Positions 27,201 through 34,678 of a stretch of 64,000 nucleotides of DNA are shown here, piece after piece. The DNA is taken from the NCBI RefSeq assembly GCF_023277745.1, contig NZ_CP086322.1, positions 3,782,001-3,846,000 of the forward strand, read 5' to 3'. The first letter of the stretch is position 1. Every line of letters starts with the position of its first letter. The notes under the pieces are model-generated. The model made no database searches. It saw only the letters and a program-made list of their open reading frames with translations, and was not told where the DNA came from. The position numbers were made by a program, and so were the translations under genes. This DNA comes from Streptomyces halobius. GTDB lineage: Bacteria; Actinomycetota; Actinomycetes; Streptomycetales; Streptomycetaceae.

Positions 27201-27573
27201 GGAACTGGTGATCATCGACGCCGGGAACGGCCGGACGGCGCAGGCACTGGAGCTGGCCGACGAGGCGGCGCGCATATTCGCCGACTACGGCGACCGGCGC
27301 GGCGAGGACTGGGCCCGCTTCCTCCGCTGCACGCTGCTGCCGTTCGCGTCACCCGGCGGTTCGGTGGTCGGCACGGCCGTCGCCCAGGAGGAGCTGGCCC
27401 AGCTGACCCGGGAGAGGCATCCGTCCCGCGACTCGAAGCTGGAGGACTGCGCGGAGACGTTCGCACTACTGCTGGAGCGCGGCGTCGAACCGGAAACGGG
27501 GTGGCAAGCGTGGCGGCTGGGCATGGTGCCTAGCCGGGCTGCTCGCGAGGTGATGGGGGTTGGCTGCGCCTGA
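24271..27573 (+). CDS. STAND/NB-ARC NTPase with TPR repeats and membrane segments
   Basis: Signal-transduction NTPase, 1100 residues. Order: helical N-terminus; two hydrophobic segments (about residues 90-145); linker; NB-ARC module (about 240-560) with P-loop LHGEPGSGRTALA, Walker B VTVLLDDAS, GLPLALRVAG, and a winged helix; then TPR repeats to about 1000. It resembles AfsR-type proteins without the SARP DNA-binding domain. The P-loop Lys is Arg (near residue 283), which may weaken ATP hydrolysis. ATG 24271 has GGAGG 9 bp upstream; ATG 24265 is too close. Residues around 190-205 are encoded by a REP-like element, and the stop codon lies in repeat copy A. Target unknown. Confidence 0.85.
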   Translation: MPGSLAVLREGHRADAEGLLARAVEEEVRRSSGRLDRETLLTRARAALEELTGSASEEYAAYVRALDEAAAGHRPLTERLSRKELGTPAVATAVAAVAAFGTDLAYGTGAGAALGVGAAVVVAGAAATVLKLTAGHWPAAHRQAGMRGQPGGPEQLRLQWLTALEVRGIRPFLDQQRMLTAAARGGGTATVGASPARTELRAWGTAAPSTARGPQLRGADRSAAARQRSVLEHSFSQLPRPDGPFAGRRAELTRIAQWVHAARASTETKPTVVVLHGEPGSGRTALAVRATHQLRDQFRGACVVDLRGDTPGEVPLPTRDALLHLLNRLGAPREQLLFRERPSQEQHVTRLTELYHQHLTGLPVTVLLDDASDPEQVRTLVPDRSDSLVLVTSREPLELPGDLQAWVHHLPVGPLDAAGTEELLRASAAADGPADATGPYDARAIDEISELCAGLPLALRVAGSSLGSRSPASLAADLAAHGPVTPTERALWLCYSGQSETARQLLRRLALVGRASLGAAAAAALLGIADEEAERQLTALAEAGLIEHVRGRRYRLHSLVHRFAHDRLVAEEEPGERGAAQERLIRGYAELADSVIRLVDGRTSTRADRFGSHGFTSLDAALQWLDDETSFITAALRHADQDVDQAAVSHLLGALADYCLLRGDLYRLGELTELTRAAGQGLLVRSVQWRTGIAARQLGELDKARTTLSSVVDLYFEAQHPAGAARALRDLGITLQQQGNLTEAAAKLREALDMQAGPDLRGDRAWTLHALAAVERDRARIAEAQELLREALELHEESESVHGQAWAHFQLGQVHLRLGEVPRAEEALHSAMELYGRTHDERGTAWAMTQLARARLVDGEPAPAVDRLRQALPLHKEHEDARGEAWTMYYLGQALEERGERDAALRQLERSRTMFSRMQDGYGLACARHHSGRVSRDLRAEQTGSLRNSGFARQLLQDARKDFQRIGVPHGEAWSCLELVIIDAGNGRTAQALELADEAARIFADYGDRRGEDWARFLRCTLLPFASPGGSVVGTAVAQEELAQLTRERHPSRDSKLEDCAETFALLLERGVEPETGWQAWRLGMVPSRAAREVMGVGCA
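24844..24882. repeat. REP-like element inside the STAND gene
   Basis: GGGGCCTCCCCTGCTCGAAC and the following AGAGCTTGGGGA form an imperfect palindrome like small elements often seen between Streptomyces genes. Here it sits in frame in a linker region and encodes about 13 residues (GASPARTELRAWG). Confidence 0.6.
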
Positions 27574-28030
27574 GCCCCACGTTGTCGACTGTTCCGCCGT
27601 GGGGGTCGCCTGCCTGCGGCGGGCCTGCGCCGACGTTTTGGCTGTCCCGCCGTTGCACCTGCGGTGGGCTGTGCCCGCTGCGCGAGGCTGTTCGGCAGCG
27701 GCGCCGGCCCTCCGGACTCCGTCCTGCGGTCCGGCACCTCCCGAGGAGGTGGGGAATAGACGGTGGGGGTACACGTCGGCGGTCAGGCGCGCCCTGTCGG
27801 GACGATCACAGGTGTCTGACAGACCATATGTGCCCCCACCGGGCCCCTTTCCCCCCACCGTCGGGAGGGGCCGCTCCGCAGGACGGAGTCCGGAGGAGCG
27901 GCACCGCACCCGAAAACCCACCCCCGCCGCAGGCGCAACGGCGAAACACCCACACGGCGGGACAGCCGACCACGTGGGGCGCACGCCCGCCGCAGGCGAA
28001 CCCCTCACGGCGGAACAGTCGACAACGGCG
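27574..28030. repeat. Long palindromic repeat, copy A
   Basis: About 457 bp forming one long imperfect inverted repeat between the convergent STAND and small-membrane genes. Perfect outer arms: 27581-27598 with 28009-28026 (18 bp, GTTGTCGACTGTTCCGCC). Middle arms: 27648-27664 with 27927-27943 (16 of 17). Inner arms: 27711-27729 with 27876-27894 (19 bp, TCCGGACTCCGTCCTGCGG). The central 146 bp differ more between copies. No gene is apparent. It may act as a bidirectional terminator or be a mobile element. Confidence 0.9.
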
Positions 28031-28062
28031 AGCAACGACGCCGGGCAGGGCAAGGTGCAGCG

Positions 28063-28254
28063 TCAGTCCTCACGCTGCTCTTCGAAATCCACCTTCTTCA
28101 TGTGGCGGTTCATGGACTTCATCAGCAGCCACACGGCACCGCCGATGACCGCGAAGACGATGAAGCCGAGGACGCCGGGGGTCACCTTGTCCTTGTCGAA
28201 GCTGTCGGCAAGGGTGACGAAGTGCGTCAGGGCGAGGGTGCTGGTCGCGCTCAT
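28063..28254 (-). CDS. Small single-pass membrane protein
   Basis: 63 residues. One transmembrane helix (about residues 28-46, GVLGFIVFAVIGGAVWLLM), then a basic segment KSMNRHMKK and an acidic end EEQRED, suggesting a cytosolic C-terminus. It begins 7 bp after the mca stop and lacks its own strong ribosome site, so it is probably translated with mca. Function unknown. A second ATG three bases upstream is equally possible. Confidence 0.8.
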   Translation of the reverse strand: MSATSTLALTHFVTLADSFDKDKVTPGVLGFIVFAVIGGAVWLLMKSMNRHMKKVDFEEQRED

Positions 28255-28261
28255 CATGGGG

Positions 28262-29134
28262 TCAATTGTTGCGGATGCCCGCGAAGAGGTCGTCCTCGGG
28301 GAGGGAAGTGTCGACCCGCGACTTCGCGAGCTCGTACTCCTCCGTCGGCCAGACCTCGCGCTGGATGTCCATCGGGACCCGGAACCACCCGCCGTCGGGG
28401 TCGATCTGGGTGGCGTGCGCGATCAGTGCCTTGTCGCGGATCTCGAAGAACTCGTCGCACGGGATGTACGTGGTCAGCGTGCGCTCACGCTGCTCGAACT
28501 GCTTCCAGCGCTCCAGCCACTCGCCGTACGGAGAGTCCATGCCGCGCGTCAGCAGCGCCTCGTGCAGCGCGACGGTGCGCGGGCGGTTGAAGCCCTGGTT
28601 GTAGTAGAGCTTCTGCGGCTGCCAGGGCGCACCGGCCTGCGGGTACTTCTCCGGGTCGCCGGCCGCCTCGAAGGCCACCATCGTGATCTTGTGGGTCATG
28701 ATGTGGTCCGGGTGCGGATAACCGCCGTTCTCGTCGTAGGTCGTGATGACCTGCGGCTTGAACTTCCGGATCAGCCTGACCAGCGGCTCGGCGGCATCGT
28801 CCACGTCCTGCAGCGCGAAGCAGCCCTCGGGCAGCGGCGGCAGCGGATCGCCCTCGGGCAGCCCGGAGTCGACAAAGCCCAGCCACTCCTGCTTGACGCC
28901 CAGGATTTCCCGGGCCTCGTCCATCTCCTTCTTCCGTACGTCGTGGATGTTCTCCTCGATGTACGGGTCGCCCTGGAGTTTGGGGTTGAGGATGGAGCCT
29001 CGCTCGCCTCCTGTGCAGGTGACGACCAGCACGTCCACCCCCTCGGACACGTACTTGGCCATGGTGGCCGCCCCCTTGCTCGACTCGTCGTCGGGGTGGG
29101 CGTGGACCGCCATCATTCGCAGCTGCTCAGTCAA
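28262..29134 (-). CDS. mca: Mycothiol S-conjugate amidase
   Basis: Zinc amidase of 290 residues that cleaves mycothiol S-conjugates in detoxification, releasing a mercapturic acid for export. LmbE-fold zinc motif AVHAHPDDESS (AHPDDE) near residue 11 and the second zinc ligand in GGYPHPDHIMTH. The related MshB is usually a little larger; VTCTGGERGSILNPKLQ and the length fit Mca. TTG 29134 was chosen because GAGGATCG precedes it; ATG codons further in would cut the first strand. Mycothiol use marks an actinobacterium. Confidence 0.93.
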   Translation of the reverse strand: MTEQLRMMAVHAHPDDESSKGAATMAKYVSEGVDVLVVTCTGGERGSILNPKLQGDPYIEENIHDVRKKEMDEAREILGVKQEWLGFVDSGLPEGDPLPPLPEGCFALQDVDDAAEPLVRLIRKFKPQVITTYDENGGYPHPDHIMTHKITMVAFEAAGDPEKYPQAGAPWQPQKLYYNQGFNRPRTVALHEALLTRGMDSPYGEWLERWKQFEQRERTLTTYIPCDEFFEIRDKALIAHATQIDPDGGWFRVPMDIQREVWPTEEYELAKSRVDTSLPEDDLFAGIRNN

Positions 29135-29274
29135 GACTCGATCCTCAGTGAAAGGGTGGAGACGATGCCTCCTATAGTGACCGAAGCGAGGGGGCGCTGT
29201 ATTCCCTGAGGAGGGGACCCTCCGGGGGTATTCACATGCTTGGTCCCCCGGTCCCCGCAGCAGGAGGAATGATC

Positions 29275-29685
29275 ATGACGGCGGTGCGCGAAGGGCTCCC
29301 GGACGGGCGCTACGGCCGGTCCGCGGATCAGCGCACGGATCGCAAGCTCAAGATCATCGGTGGTGTGCTCGGGGTCGCGCTGGTCGGCGTGGTGGGCTGG
29401 GCCGGCGCCTCGTACATCTCCGGGCAGGATCTCAGCGGACGTGTGATCACGTGGGACGCGGTGTCCGACAGCGCCGTCACGGTGCGCCTGGAGGTCGTCA
29501 AGGGCAAGGACGACACGGGCGTGTGCACCCTCCGCTCGCAGTCCGAGAACGGCGCCGAGGTGGGCCGTAAGGACGTCATCATCGACCAGCGCACGGAGCA
29601 GGTGGACACCGAGATCACGGTGCGTACGACGAAGCGGGCCACCACCGCCGAGCTCGTTGGCTGTACGGTGGCCGACGGCAGCTGA
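29275..29685 (+). CDS. DUF4307 membrane-anchored protein
   Basis: 136 residues: a short cytosolic N-terminus (GLPDGRYGRSADQRTDRK), one transmembrane segment (about residues 26-47), then an extracytoplasmic beta-rich domain with WDAVSDSAVTVRLEV and two Cys (VCTLRS, VGCTV) that could pair. Matches the actinobacterial DUF4307 family; function unknown. ATG 29275 is 7 bp after AGGAGG; the ATG at 29269 is too close. Divergent from mca. Confidence 0.85.
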   Translation: MTAVREGLPDGRYGRSADQRTDRKLKIIGGVLGVALVGVVGWAGASYISGQDLSGRVITWDAVSDSAVTVRLEVVKGKDDTGVCTLRSQSENGAEVGRKDVIIDQRTEQVDTEITVRTTKRATTAELVGCTVADGS

Positions 29686-29996
29686 CCCGGCGGCGACCCG
29701 CCCCCCGGCGCCACCCCGGCGCCAGAGCAGCGGCGCGCGCCGCCCGGCGTCTCACACCCCGCCTCAGCGCCCCCCGCACCACATGTCGGACGTCCGGCAT
29801 GCCGGGGGACAGGGCCGGGCGAGGGACCGACGCACCACCGCTGACCAGCGCTGATGCATTCCTACGCGATCCATGCGGATTTCCTCTTCCCCGTTTTGTG
29901 GCGGAATTGTTAGGCTCGTGGTTTCGCCCACCTGTGAAGGCGCAACCCTTCCTGGTAGGGCGTTTGATTTATCCCCAGTACCGACGAGGAGCACCT

Positions 29997-30494
29997 GTGA
30001 CCCAGACCGCGGATAACGTCACCTGGCTGACCCAGGAGGCGTATGACCAGCTCAAGGCCGAGCTGGAGTACCTGTCTGGTCCCGCACGCGCCGAGATCAC
30101 CGAGAAGATCCAGGCGGCTCGCGAGGAAGGTGACCTGAAGGAGAACGCCGGCTACCACGCGGCCAAGGAAGAGCAGGGCAAGCAGGAGCTTCGTGTCCGC
30201 CAGCTCACTCAGCTGCTGCAGACCGCGAAGGTCGGCGAGGCCCCTGCCGCCAACGGCGTCGTGGCCCCCGGCATGGTCGTCACCATCGCGTTCGACGGAG
30301 ACCCGGACGACACCCTCTCGTTCCTGCTGGCCTCGCGCGAATACGCGAGCTCGGACATCGACACCTACTCCCCGCAGTCCCCGCTGGGCTCCGCCGTCAA
30401 CGGTGAGAAGGTCGGCACCGAGGCGACCTACGAGCTTCCCAACGGCAAGACCGCGATGGTGAAGATCCTCGAAGCCAAGCCGTACGCGGGCTGA
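29997..30494 (+). CDS. greA: Transcription elongation factor GreA
   Basis: 165 residues. GreA enters the RNA polymerase secondary channel and stimulates cleavage of backtracked RNA. The N-terminal coiled coil carries EEGDLKENAGYHAAKEEQG, with the acidic tip residues, and the C-terminal FKBP-like domain holds SPLGSAVNGEKVGTEA. GTG 29997 follows GAGGAGC. Single gene with its own terminator. Confidence 0.97.
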   Translation: MTQTADNVTWLTQEAYDQLKAELEYLSGPARAEITEKIQAAREEGDLKENAGYHAAKEEQGKQELRVRQLTQLLQTAKVGEAPAANGVVAPGMVVTIAFDGDPDDTLSFLLASREYASSDIDTYSPQSPLGSAVNGEKVGTEATYELPNGKTAMVKILEAKPYAG

Positions 30495-30601
30495 GCCACG
30501 CGCCGGTCGATACGGATCGGTCGATACAGATCGATCGACACGGACACAGCGACACGAGCGACGCGAAGCGACACAACGACAACGACACAGCGACACAGGG
30601 A

Positions 30602-30633
30602 AAGCGGCCCGGGCATCAGGCTCCGGGCCGCTT
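30602..30633 (+). terminator. Terminator after greA
   Basis: 11-bp perfect stem AAGCGGCCCGG/CCGGGCCGCTT with a 10-nt loop, 107 bp after the stop. The interval before it (30505-30600) is low-complexity, rich in CGACAC and CGATA repeats. Confidence 0.8.
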
Positions 30634-30729
30634 CCGCGCGTCACGCGCTCCGTGGGTCCCTCTGTCGCACGGTATCCCTTCGCCGCAGAGTGTCCCGTCG
30701 CCACACAGTTTCCCTTCGTCGCACGCGGC

Positions 30730-31352
30730 TCATGCCGTAGCCGACCGGTACTTGCGCACCGCCAGCGTCGGGAAGATCGCGATGATCACGACGGACCAGA
30801 GGAGCGACGCCAGCGCCGGATGCTCCATCGGCCAGGCACCGGTCACCGACTTGAGGCCCCCCGCGGGGGTGTTGCCGAACAGCTCCCGGGCCGCGGCCAC
30901 CGTCGCGCTGAACGGGTTCCACTCCGCGACATGCTGCAGAAACGTCGGCATGCCGTGGACCGGCACAAAGGCGTTGGAGATGAACGTCAGCGGGAAGAGC
31001 CAGATCAGCCCGCCCGAGGTGGCCGCCTCCGGCGTGCGCACCGAGAGGCCGATCAGGGCTCCGATCCAGGAGAAGGCGTAGCCCAGCAGGAGCAGCAGGG
31101 TGAAGCCGGCCAGCACCTGGGCGATGTTCTCGTAGGCGCGCCAGCCGATCAGCAGCGCGACGACGGCCAGCACGACCAGAGTGAGCGCGGTCTGCACCAG
31201 GTCGGCGAGGGTACGGCCGGTGAGCACCACGCCCCGGGCCATCGGCAGCGACCGGAACCGGTCGATCAGGCCCTTGTGCATATCGTCCGCGATGCCCGCA
31301 CCGGCACCCGCCGTGGCGAACGTGACGGTCTGCGCGAAGATGCCCGCGGTCA
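30730..31352 (-). pseudogene. 3' part of a split ABC-2 permease (permease A)
   Basis: Encodes the last 207 or so residues of a DrrB-type permease, from GIFAQTVTFATAGAGAG to the normal C-terminus LAVRKYRSATA, with no start codon of its own. It is about 85% identical (by eye) to the intact permease B at 32332-33192. Homology stops abruptly at about 31352 in the codons for AGIFA. Its N-terminal part is at 33265-33395, so the gene was broken by about 1.9 kb of inserted DNA and lost its middle. Confidence 0.85.
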
Positions 31353-32022
31353 CCTCTACCTGCACTACCCCGAACCGGTATTGCACAGTGGGCCGCGTGA
31401 ACTGGCCCCTGATGCTGACGTTCTCAGGGCATTCGTGGAATCGATGGACGATGCCGTTGACGTCCGGCCGATCGACTGCGTGGAGACGGTGCTGCACCTC
31501 ACGGGCGGGTTCGACTCCGGCACCGTGGGAACCCGCCTCGCCGAGCGGTACCCGAACCGCTTCCCAACTGCCGCGCTCCTGATCGCCGGCCCGGGACGCG
31601 CCCATCAGATCCACCGACGCTCGGAATTCATCAAGGCGCTGCCGTTCGCGGAGCCGGACCACCTGATCGACGCCATAGAGCACCCGCCGTTGTCGCCGGC
31701 GTGCGCCCGGGTCAAGGGCGAGAGGATCAGCCCGTACGAAGAGCCTCTTCACCGGCCGTTCACCAAGCTGACTGAGGACCTGGCCGACCATGGCGCTCGC
31801 GTGGTCGTAACGCGGCTCGGCGGCGACGCGGTGGACCGGGCAGCACAGGAAGGGCGCGCATGGGTCCGCCGTGGCTGCCACTTCCCCGAACTGGTGAGGT
31901 ACAACGAGACCCAAGGCTTCAATCTGGTGCACGAAGTGCAGCGCACGCACACCAAGGTCTATCTGATGGGCCGCCGAGCCGAGCGCATCGCTGGCTTGGA
32001 AGAGAGGTTCCGAGCGCTGTAG
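31353..32022 (+). pseudogene. Asparagine-synthase-like fragment
   Basis: A 223-residue open segment with no proper start that begins at the permease breakpoint. VLHLTGGFDSGTVGTRLAE resembles the SGG-x-DS ATP-pyrophosphatase loop, with Ser replaced by Thr, and VVVTRLGGDAVDRA resembles the later GGD motif of asparagine synthase and lasso-peptide cyclases. The N-terminal glutaminase domain is missing. So this is the C-terminal part of a divergent family member, truncated on arrival. Base composition and codon use look more relaxed than nearby genes. The next 250 bp (32023-32269) hold nothing I recognise. Confidence 0.55.
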
Positions 32023-32269
32023 AGGGTGACGCGTTGCGCGCGGCCAAGAGTCAGCCGGTTCTGTAGCTGGCCTGCTCTCCCGCATGCCCCGCTCATGCGT
32101 CTATGACGGATGGGGGGCTCTCCTGTCTCTGGATTTCGCCGGGTGGCCGACTTTACTGATCTTTCCTGGTGCTTGCTCCGCCTGCCCGAAGAGAGTGGAG
32201 CAAGGGACCAAGGCAGCGCCTACCAAGCCAGTCGGTGTTCGTGTGCGTACCGCCGATTCGGACATCAAA

Positions 32270-32295
32270 AGGCCCCCTCCGCTGGAAGGGGGCCT
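32270..32295 (-). terminator. Classical terminator of permease B
   Basis: 9-bp stem AGGGGGCCT/AGGCCCCCT-type with 8-nt loop, followed on the minus strand by TTTT, 37 bp after the permease B stop. It appears to have arrived with the permease. Confidence 0.85.
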
Positions 32296-32331
32296 CAGTG
32301 CTTGCTCTGGTCAGAGGTGGTTTTCAGCGGA

Positions 32332-33192
32332 TCAACCGGCTGACTTGCGGTACTTGCGGACTGCGAGCGTGCGGAAGAGCGCGATGATCAGCAACGACCA
32401 CAGCACCGAAGCGAGTACCGGATGCTGCATGGGCCAGGCGTCCGGCACCGGATATTTCGGCGGTAGGTTCCCGAACAGGTCGCGGCAGGCCATGACCGTT
32501 GCGCTGAACGGGTTCCAGTCCGCGATGGTCTGAAGGAACGAGGGCATGTTCTCCGACGGCACGAACGCGTTGGAGATGAACGTCAGCGGGAAGAGCCAGA
32601 TCAGCCCGCCGGACGTGGCCGCCTCGGGCGTACGCACCGTGAGGCCGATCAGCGCGCCGATCCACGAGAAGGCGTAGCCCAGCAGGAGCAGCAGCGCGAA
32701 TCCGGCCAGCACCCCGGCGATGTTCTCGTGGGTGCGCCAGCCGACCAGGACGGCGACGACCGCCAGCACCACCAGCGTCAGCGTGATCTGCACGAGGTCA
32801 GCCAGAGTCCGCCCCGTGAGCACCGCGCCACGGGACATCGGCAGCGACCGGAACCGGTCGATCAGGCCCTTGTGCATATCGTCCGCGATGCCCGCGCCCG
32901 CTCCGGCCGTGGCGAACGTGACGGTCTGCGCGAAGATACCCGCCATCAGGAATTCTCGGTATCCGGAGGGGCTGAGGCCCGCACCTGGGACGTTGATGGA
33001 GCCGCCGAACACATAGCTGAACAGCACCACGAACATGATCGGCTGGACAAGCCCGAAAATCACCACCTCGGGAATCCGGGCCATGCGAATCACATTCCGC
33101 CGGGCGATGACCAGCGAGTCTCTGATCGACTGGCCAACGCCGCCGATGGGTCGGGGGGCCGCGTGCTGTCCGGTATGGGATACGGCGCTCAC
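32332..33192 (-). CDS. ABC-2 type permease (DrrB-like, permease B, intact)
   Basis: 286 residues, six predicted transmembrane segments; membrane half of a DrrAB-type drug exporter. Family features: IPEVVIFGLVQPIMFVVLFS, MHKGLIDRFRSLPM and SGGLIWLFPLTFISNAFVP. GTG 33192 has AGGAGA just upstream, and overlaps a TGA by 4 bp (GTGA). The upstream residues GARRSAAWKEQEK look like the end of another ABC ATPase, the same coupling seen at the ATPase A/permease A junction. It could still pair with the intact ATPase A. Confidence 0.9.
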   Translation of the reverse strand: MSAVSHTGQHAAPRPIGGVGQSIRDSLVIARRNVIRMARIPEVVIFGLVQPIMFVVLFSYVFGGSINVPGAGLSPSGYREFLMAGIFAQTVTFATAGAGAGIADDMHKGLIDRFRSLPMSRGAVLTGRTLADLVQITLTLVVLAVVAVLVGWRTHENIAGVLAGFALLLLLGYAFSWIGALIGLTVRTPEAATSGGLIWLFPLTFISNAFVPSENMPSFLQTIADWNPFSATVMACRDLFGNLPPKYPVPDAWPMQHPVLASVLWSLLIIALFRTLAVRKYRKSAG

Positions 33193-33395
33193 TTCTCCTG
33201 CTCCTTCCAGGCGGCGGACCGCCGGGCGCCCGAGTTGAAACCTAGCTGAGACGGGCGAGCACGATTCGGAATGCGCAGCATCCGGATCAGATTGCGCTTG
33301 GCGACGACCAGGGAGTCGCGTACGGACCGGCTGATGCCGCCGCGTGCCTGCGGGGTCCGGCGGGGGGCGTCTGCCGCCTCGGTCACCGTGGTCAC
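33189..33395 (-). pseudogene. 5' stub of permease A fused to a foreign ORF end
   Basis: GTG 33395 overlaps the ATPase stop (GTGA). The first 44 residues (GGISRSVRDSLVVAKRNLIR and MLRIP) match the N-terminus of permease B, then at about 33262 homology ends. The frame goes on through 24 unrelated codons, ending SAAWKEQEK at the stop that overlaps the permease B start. The tail is probably the 3' end of the donor ATPase gene. Confidence 0.8.
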
Positions 33396-34414
33396 TTCAC
33401 AGCCTCCTTCTCCCGGCCGCCCGCGCCCCGACCGCCCGTAAGGCTCTCGCCGCCGGCCCCGTTCTCGTCCTCCGCCTCGGCGGCGTGCCCGGTCAGCGAG
33501 ATGAAGACGTCGTCCAGGGTCGGGCGGCGCAGCCCGATGTCGTCTATCTCCACGCCGCGGCCGTCCAGTTCGCGGATGACCTCGGCGAGCAGCTTGGCGC
33601 CGCCGGCCACCGGGACCGTCAGCTTGCGGGTGTGCGGGTCGATCGTGCCCTCGCCCTTGCCGAAGCCGCGCAGGACCTGCTCGGCGACGGGGATGTCCTC
33701 GGCGACGTGCACCACGACCTCCACGCGTTCGCCGCCGGTGCGGGCCTTGAGCTGGTCGGAGGTGCCGCGGGCGATGACCTTCCCGTGGTCGACGACGCAG
33801 ATGTCGTGCGCGAGGCGGTCGGCCTCCTCCAGGTACTGGGTGGTGAGCAGCAGGGTGGTGCCGCCCGCGACCAGTTCCTGGATGACGTCCCACAGCGCCT
33901 GGCGGTTGCGCGGGTCCAGGCCGGTGGTCGGCTCGTCCATGAACATCACGGGCGGGCTGACGACCAGCGCCGCCGCGAGGTCGAGGCGGCGGCGCATGCC
34001 TCCGGAGTACGTCTTGGCGGGGCGGTCGGCGGCGTCGGAGAGATGGAAGCGCTCCAGCAGCTCACCCGCCCGCCGCTTCGCGTCCCGTCCCCTCATCTGG
34101 TAGAGCTGGCCGACCATCATGAGGTTCTCGCGGCCGGTCAAGTACTCGTCCACGGCGGCGAACTGACCGGAGAGGCCGATCGAGCGGCGCACCCGGTCGG
34201 GGTGCGCGAGGACGTCGATACCGGCGACCACCGCCCTGCCGTGGTCCGGCTGGAGCAGGGTCGTCAGGACCCGTACGGCGGTGGTCTTGCCGGCACCGTT
34301 CGGGCCGAGCATTCCGAGGACGGTTCCTTCGGGAACGTCGAGATCGACACCGTCCAGTGCCCTCACATCGCCGAAGGTCTTCACCAGACCTTCGGCGTAA
34401 ATGGCGCCTGGCAT
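33392..34414 (-). CDS. DrrA-like ABC transporter ATPase
   Basis: 340-residue ATP-binding subunit of a drug or lipid exporter. Walker A GPNGAGKTT (near residue 39), Q-loop LSGQFAAVDE, signature TYSGGMRRRLDLA, Walker B VMFMDEPTTGLD and the H-loop replaced by TTQYLEEAD (Gln instead of His, common in DrrA proteins). The C-terminal domain (from about residue 225) is the DrrA-type extension, ending in a Gly/Glu-rich tail. Its normal partner, permease A, is broken; permease B starts 200 bp downstream. Confidence 0.95.
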   Translation of the reverse strand: MPGAIYAEGLVKTFGDVRALDGVDLDVPEGTVLGMLGPNGAGKTTAVRVLTTLLQPDHGRAVVAGIDVLAHPDRVRRSIGLSGQFAAVDEYLTGRENLMMVGQLYQMRGRDAKRRAGELLERFHLSDAADRPAKTYSGGMRRRLDLAAALVVSPPVMFMDEPTTGLDPRNRQALWDVIQELVAGGTTLLLTTQYLEEADRLAHDICVVDHGKVIARGTSDQLKARTGGERVEVVVHVAEDIPVAEQVLRGFGKGEGTIDPHTRKLTVPVAGGAKLLAEVIRELDGRGVEIDDIGLRRPTLDDVFISLTGHAAEAEDENGAGGESLTGGRGAGGREKEAVK

Positions 34415-34678
34415 GTGGGTACTCCCGTGGCTTGGGTGATTTCCAGGTGTTGAATCTTACGTTTAGCGGTCAAGGACCGTGTTGCAGGTAAATGTCCAGA
34501 TCCGAAATGGAACGCCACACGGCAGCAGGCCGCGAGCGCGAGGGTACTCCAGACGCGATACATCGCGACACTGATTTTCCGGGATTCCGGGAGGGGCAGT
34601 GGGGAGACCGCGGGAGGGAAGGCGGGGACTGTTCCGGGAGGGCTCGCCCGTACTCCTCCCCACGCCCCCTCCCACGGC

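Noticed and set aside
27560..29209. 549-codon plus-strand frame across repeat copy A and mca
   Set aside because: It reads through a palindrome and antisense to mca and has no protein character.
32161..32265. tRNA-like gene in the acquired segment
   Set aside because: A small stem (CTTGCTCC/GGAGCAAG) exists but there is no T-loop GTTCGA-type sequence or acceptor pairing.
31353..33262. Insertion sequence or transposon
   Set aside because: No transposase, terminal inverted repeat or target duplication was found at the ends; recombination is the better explanation.
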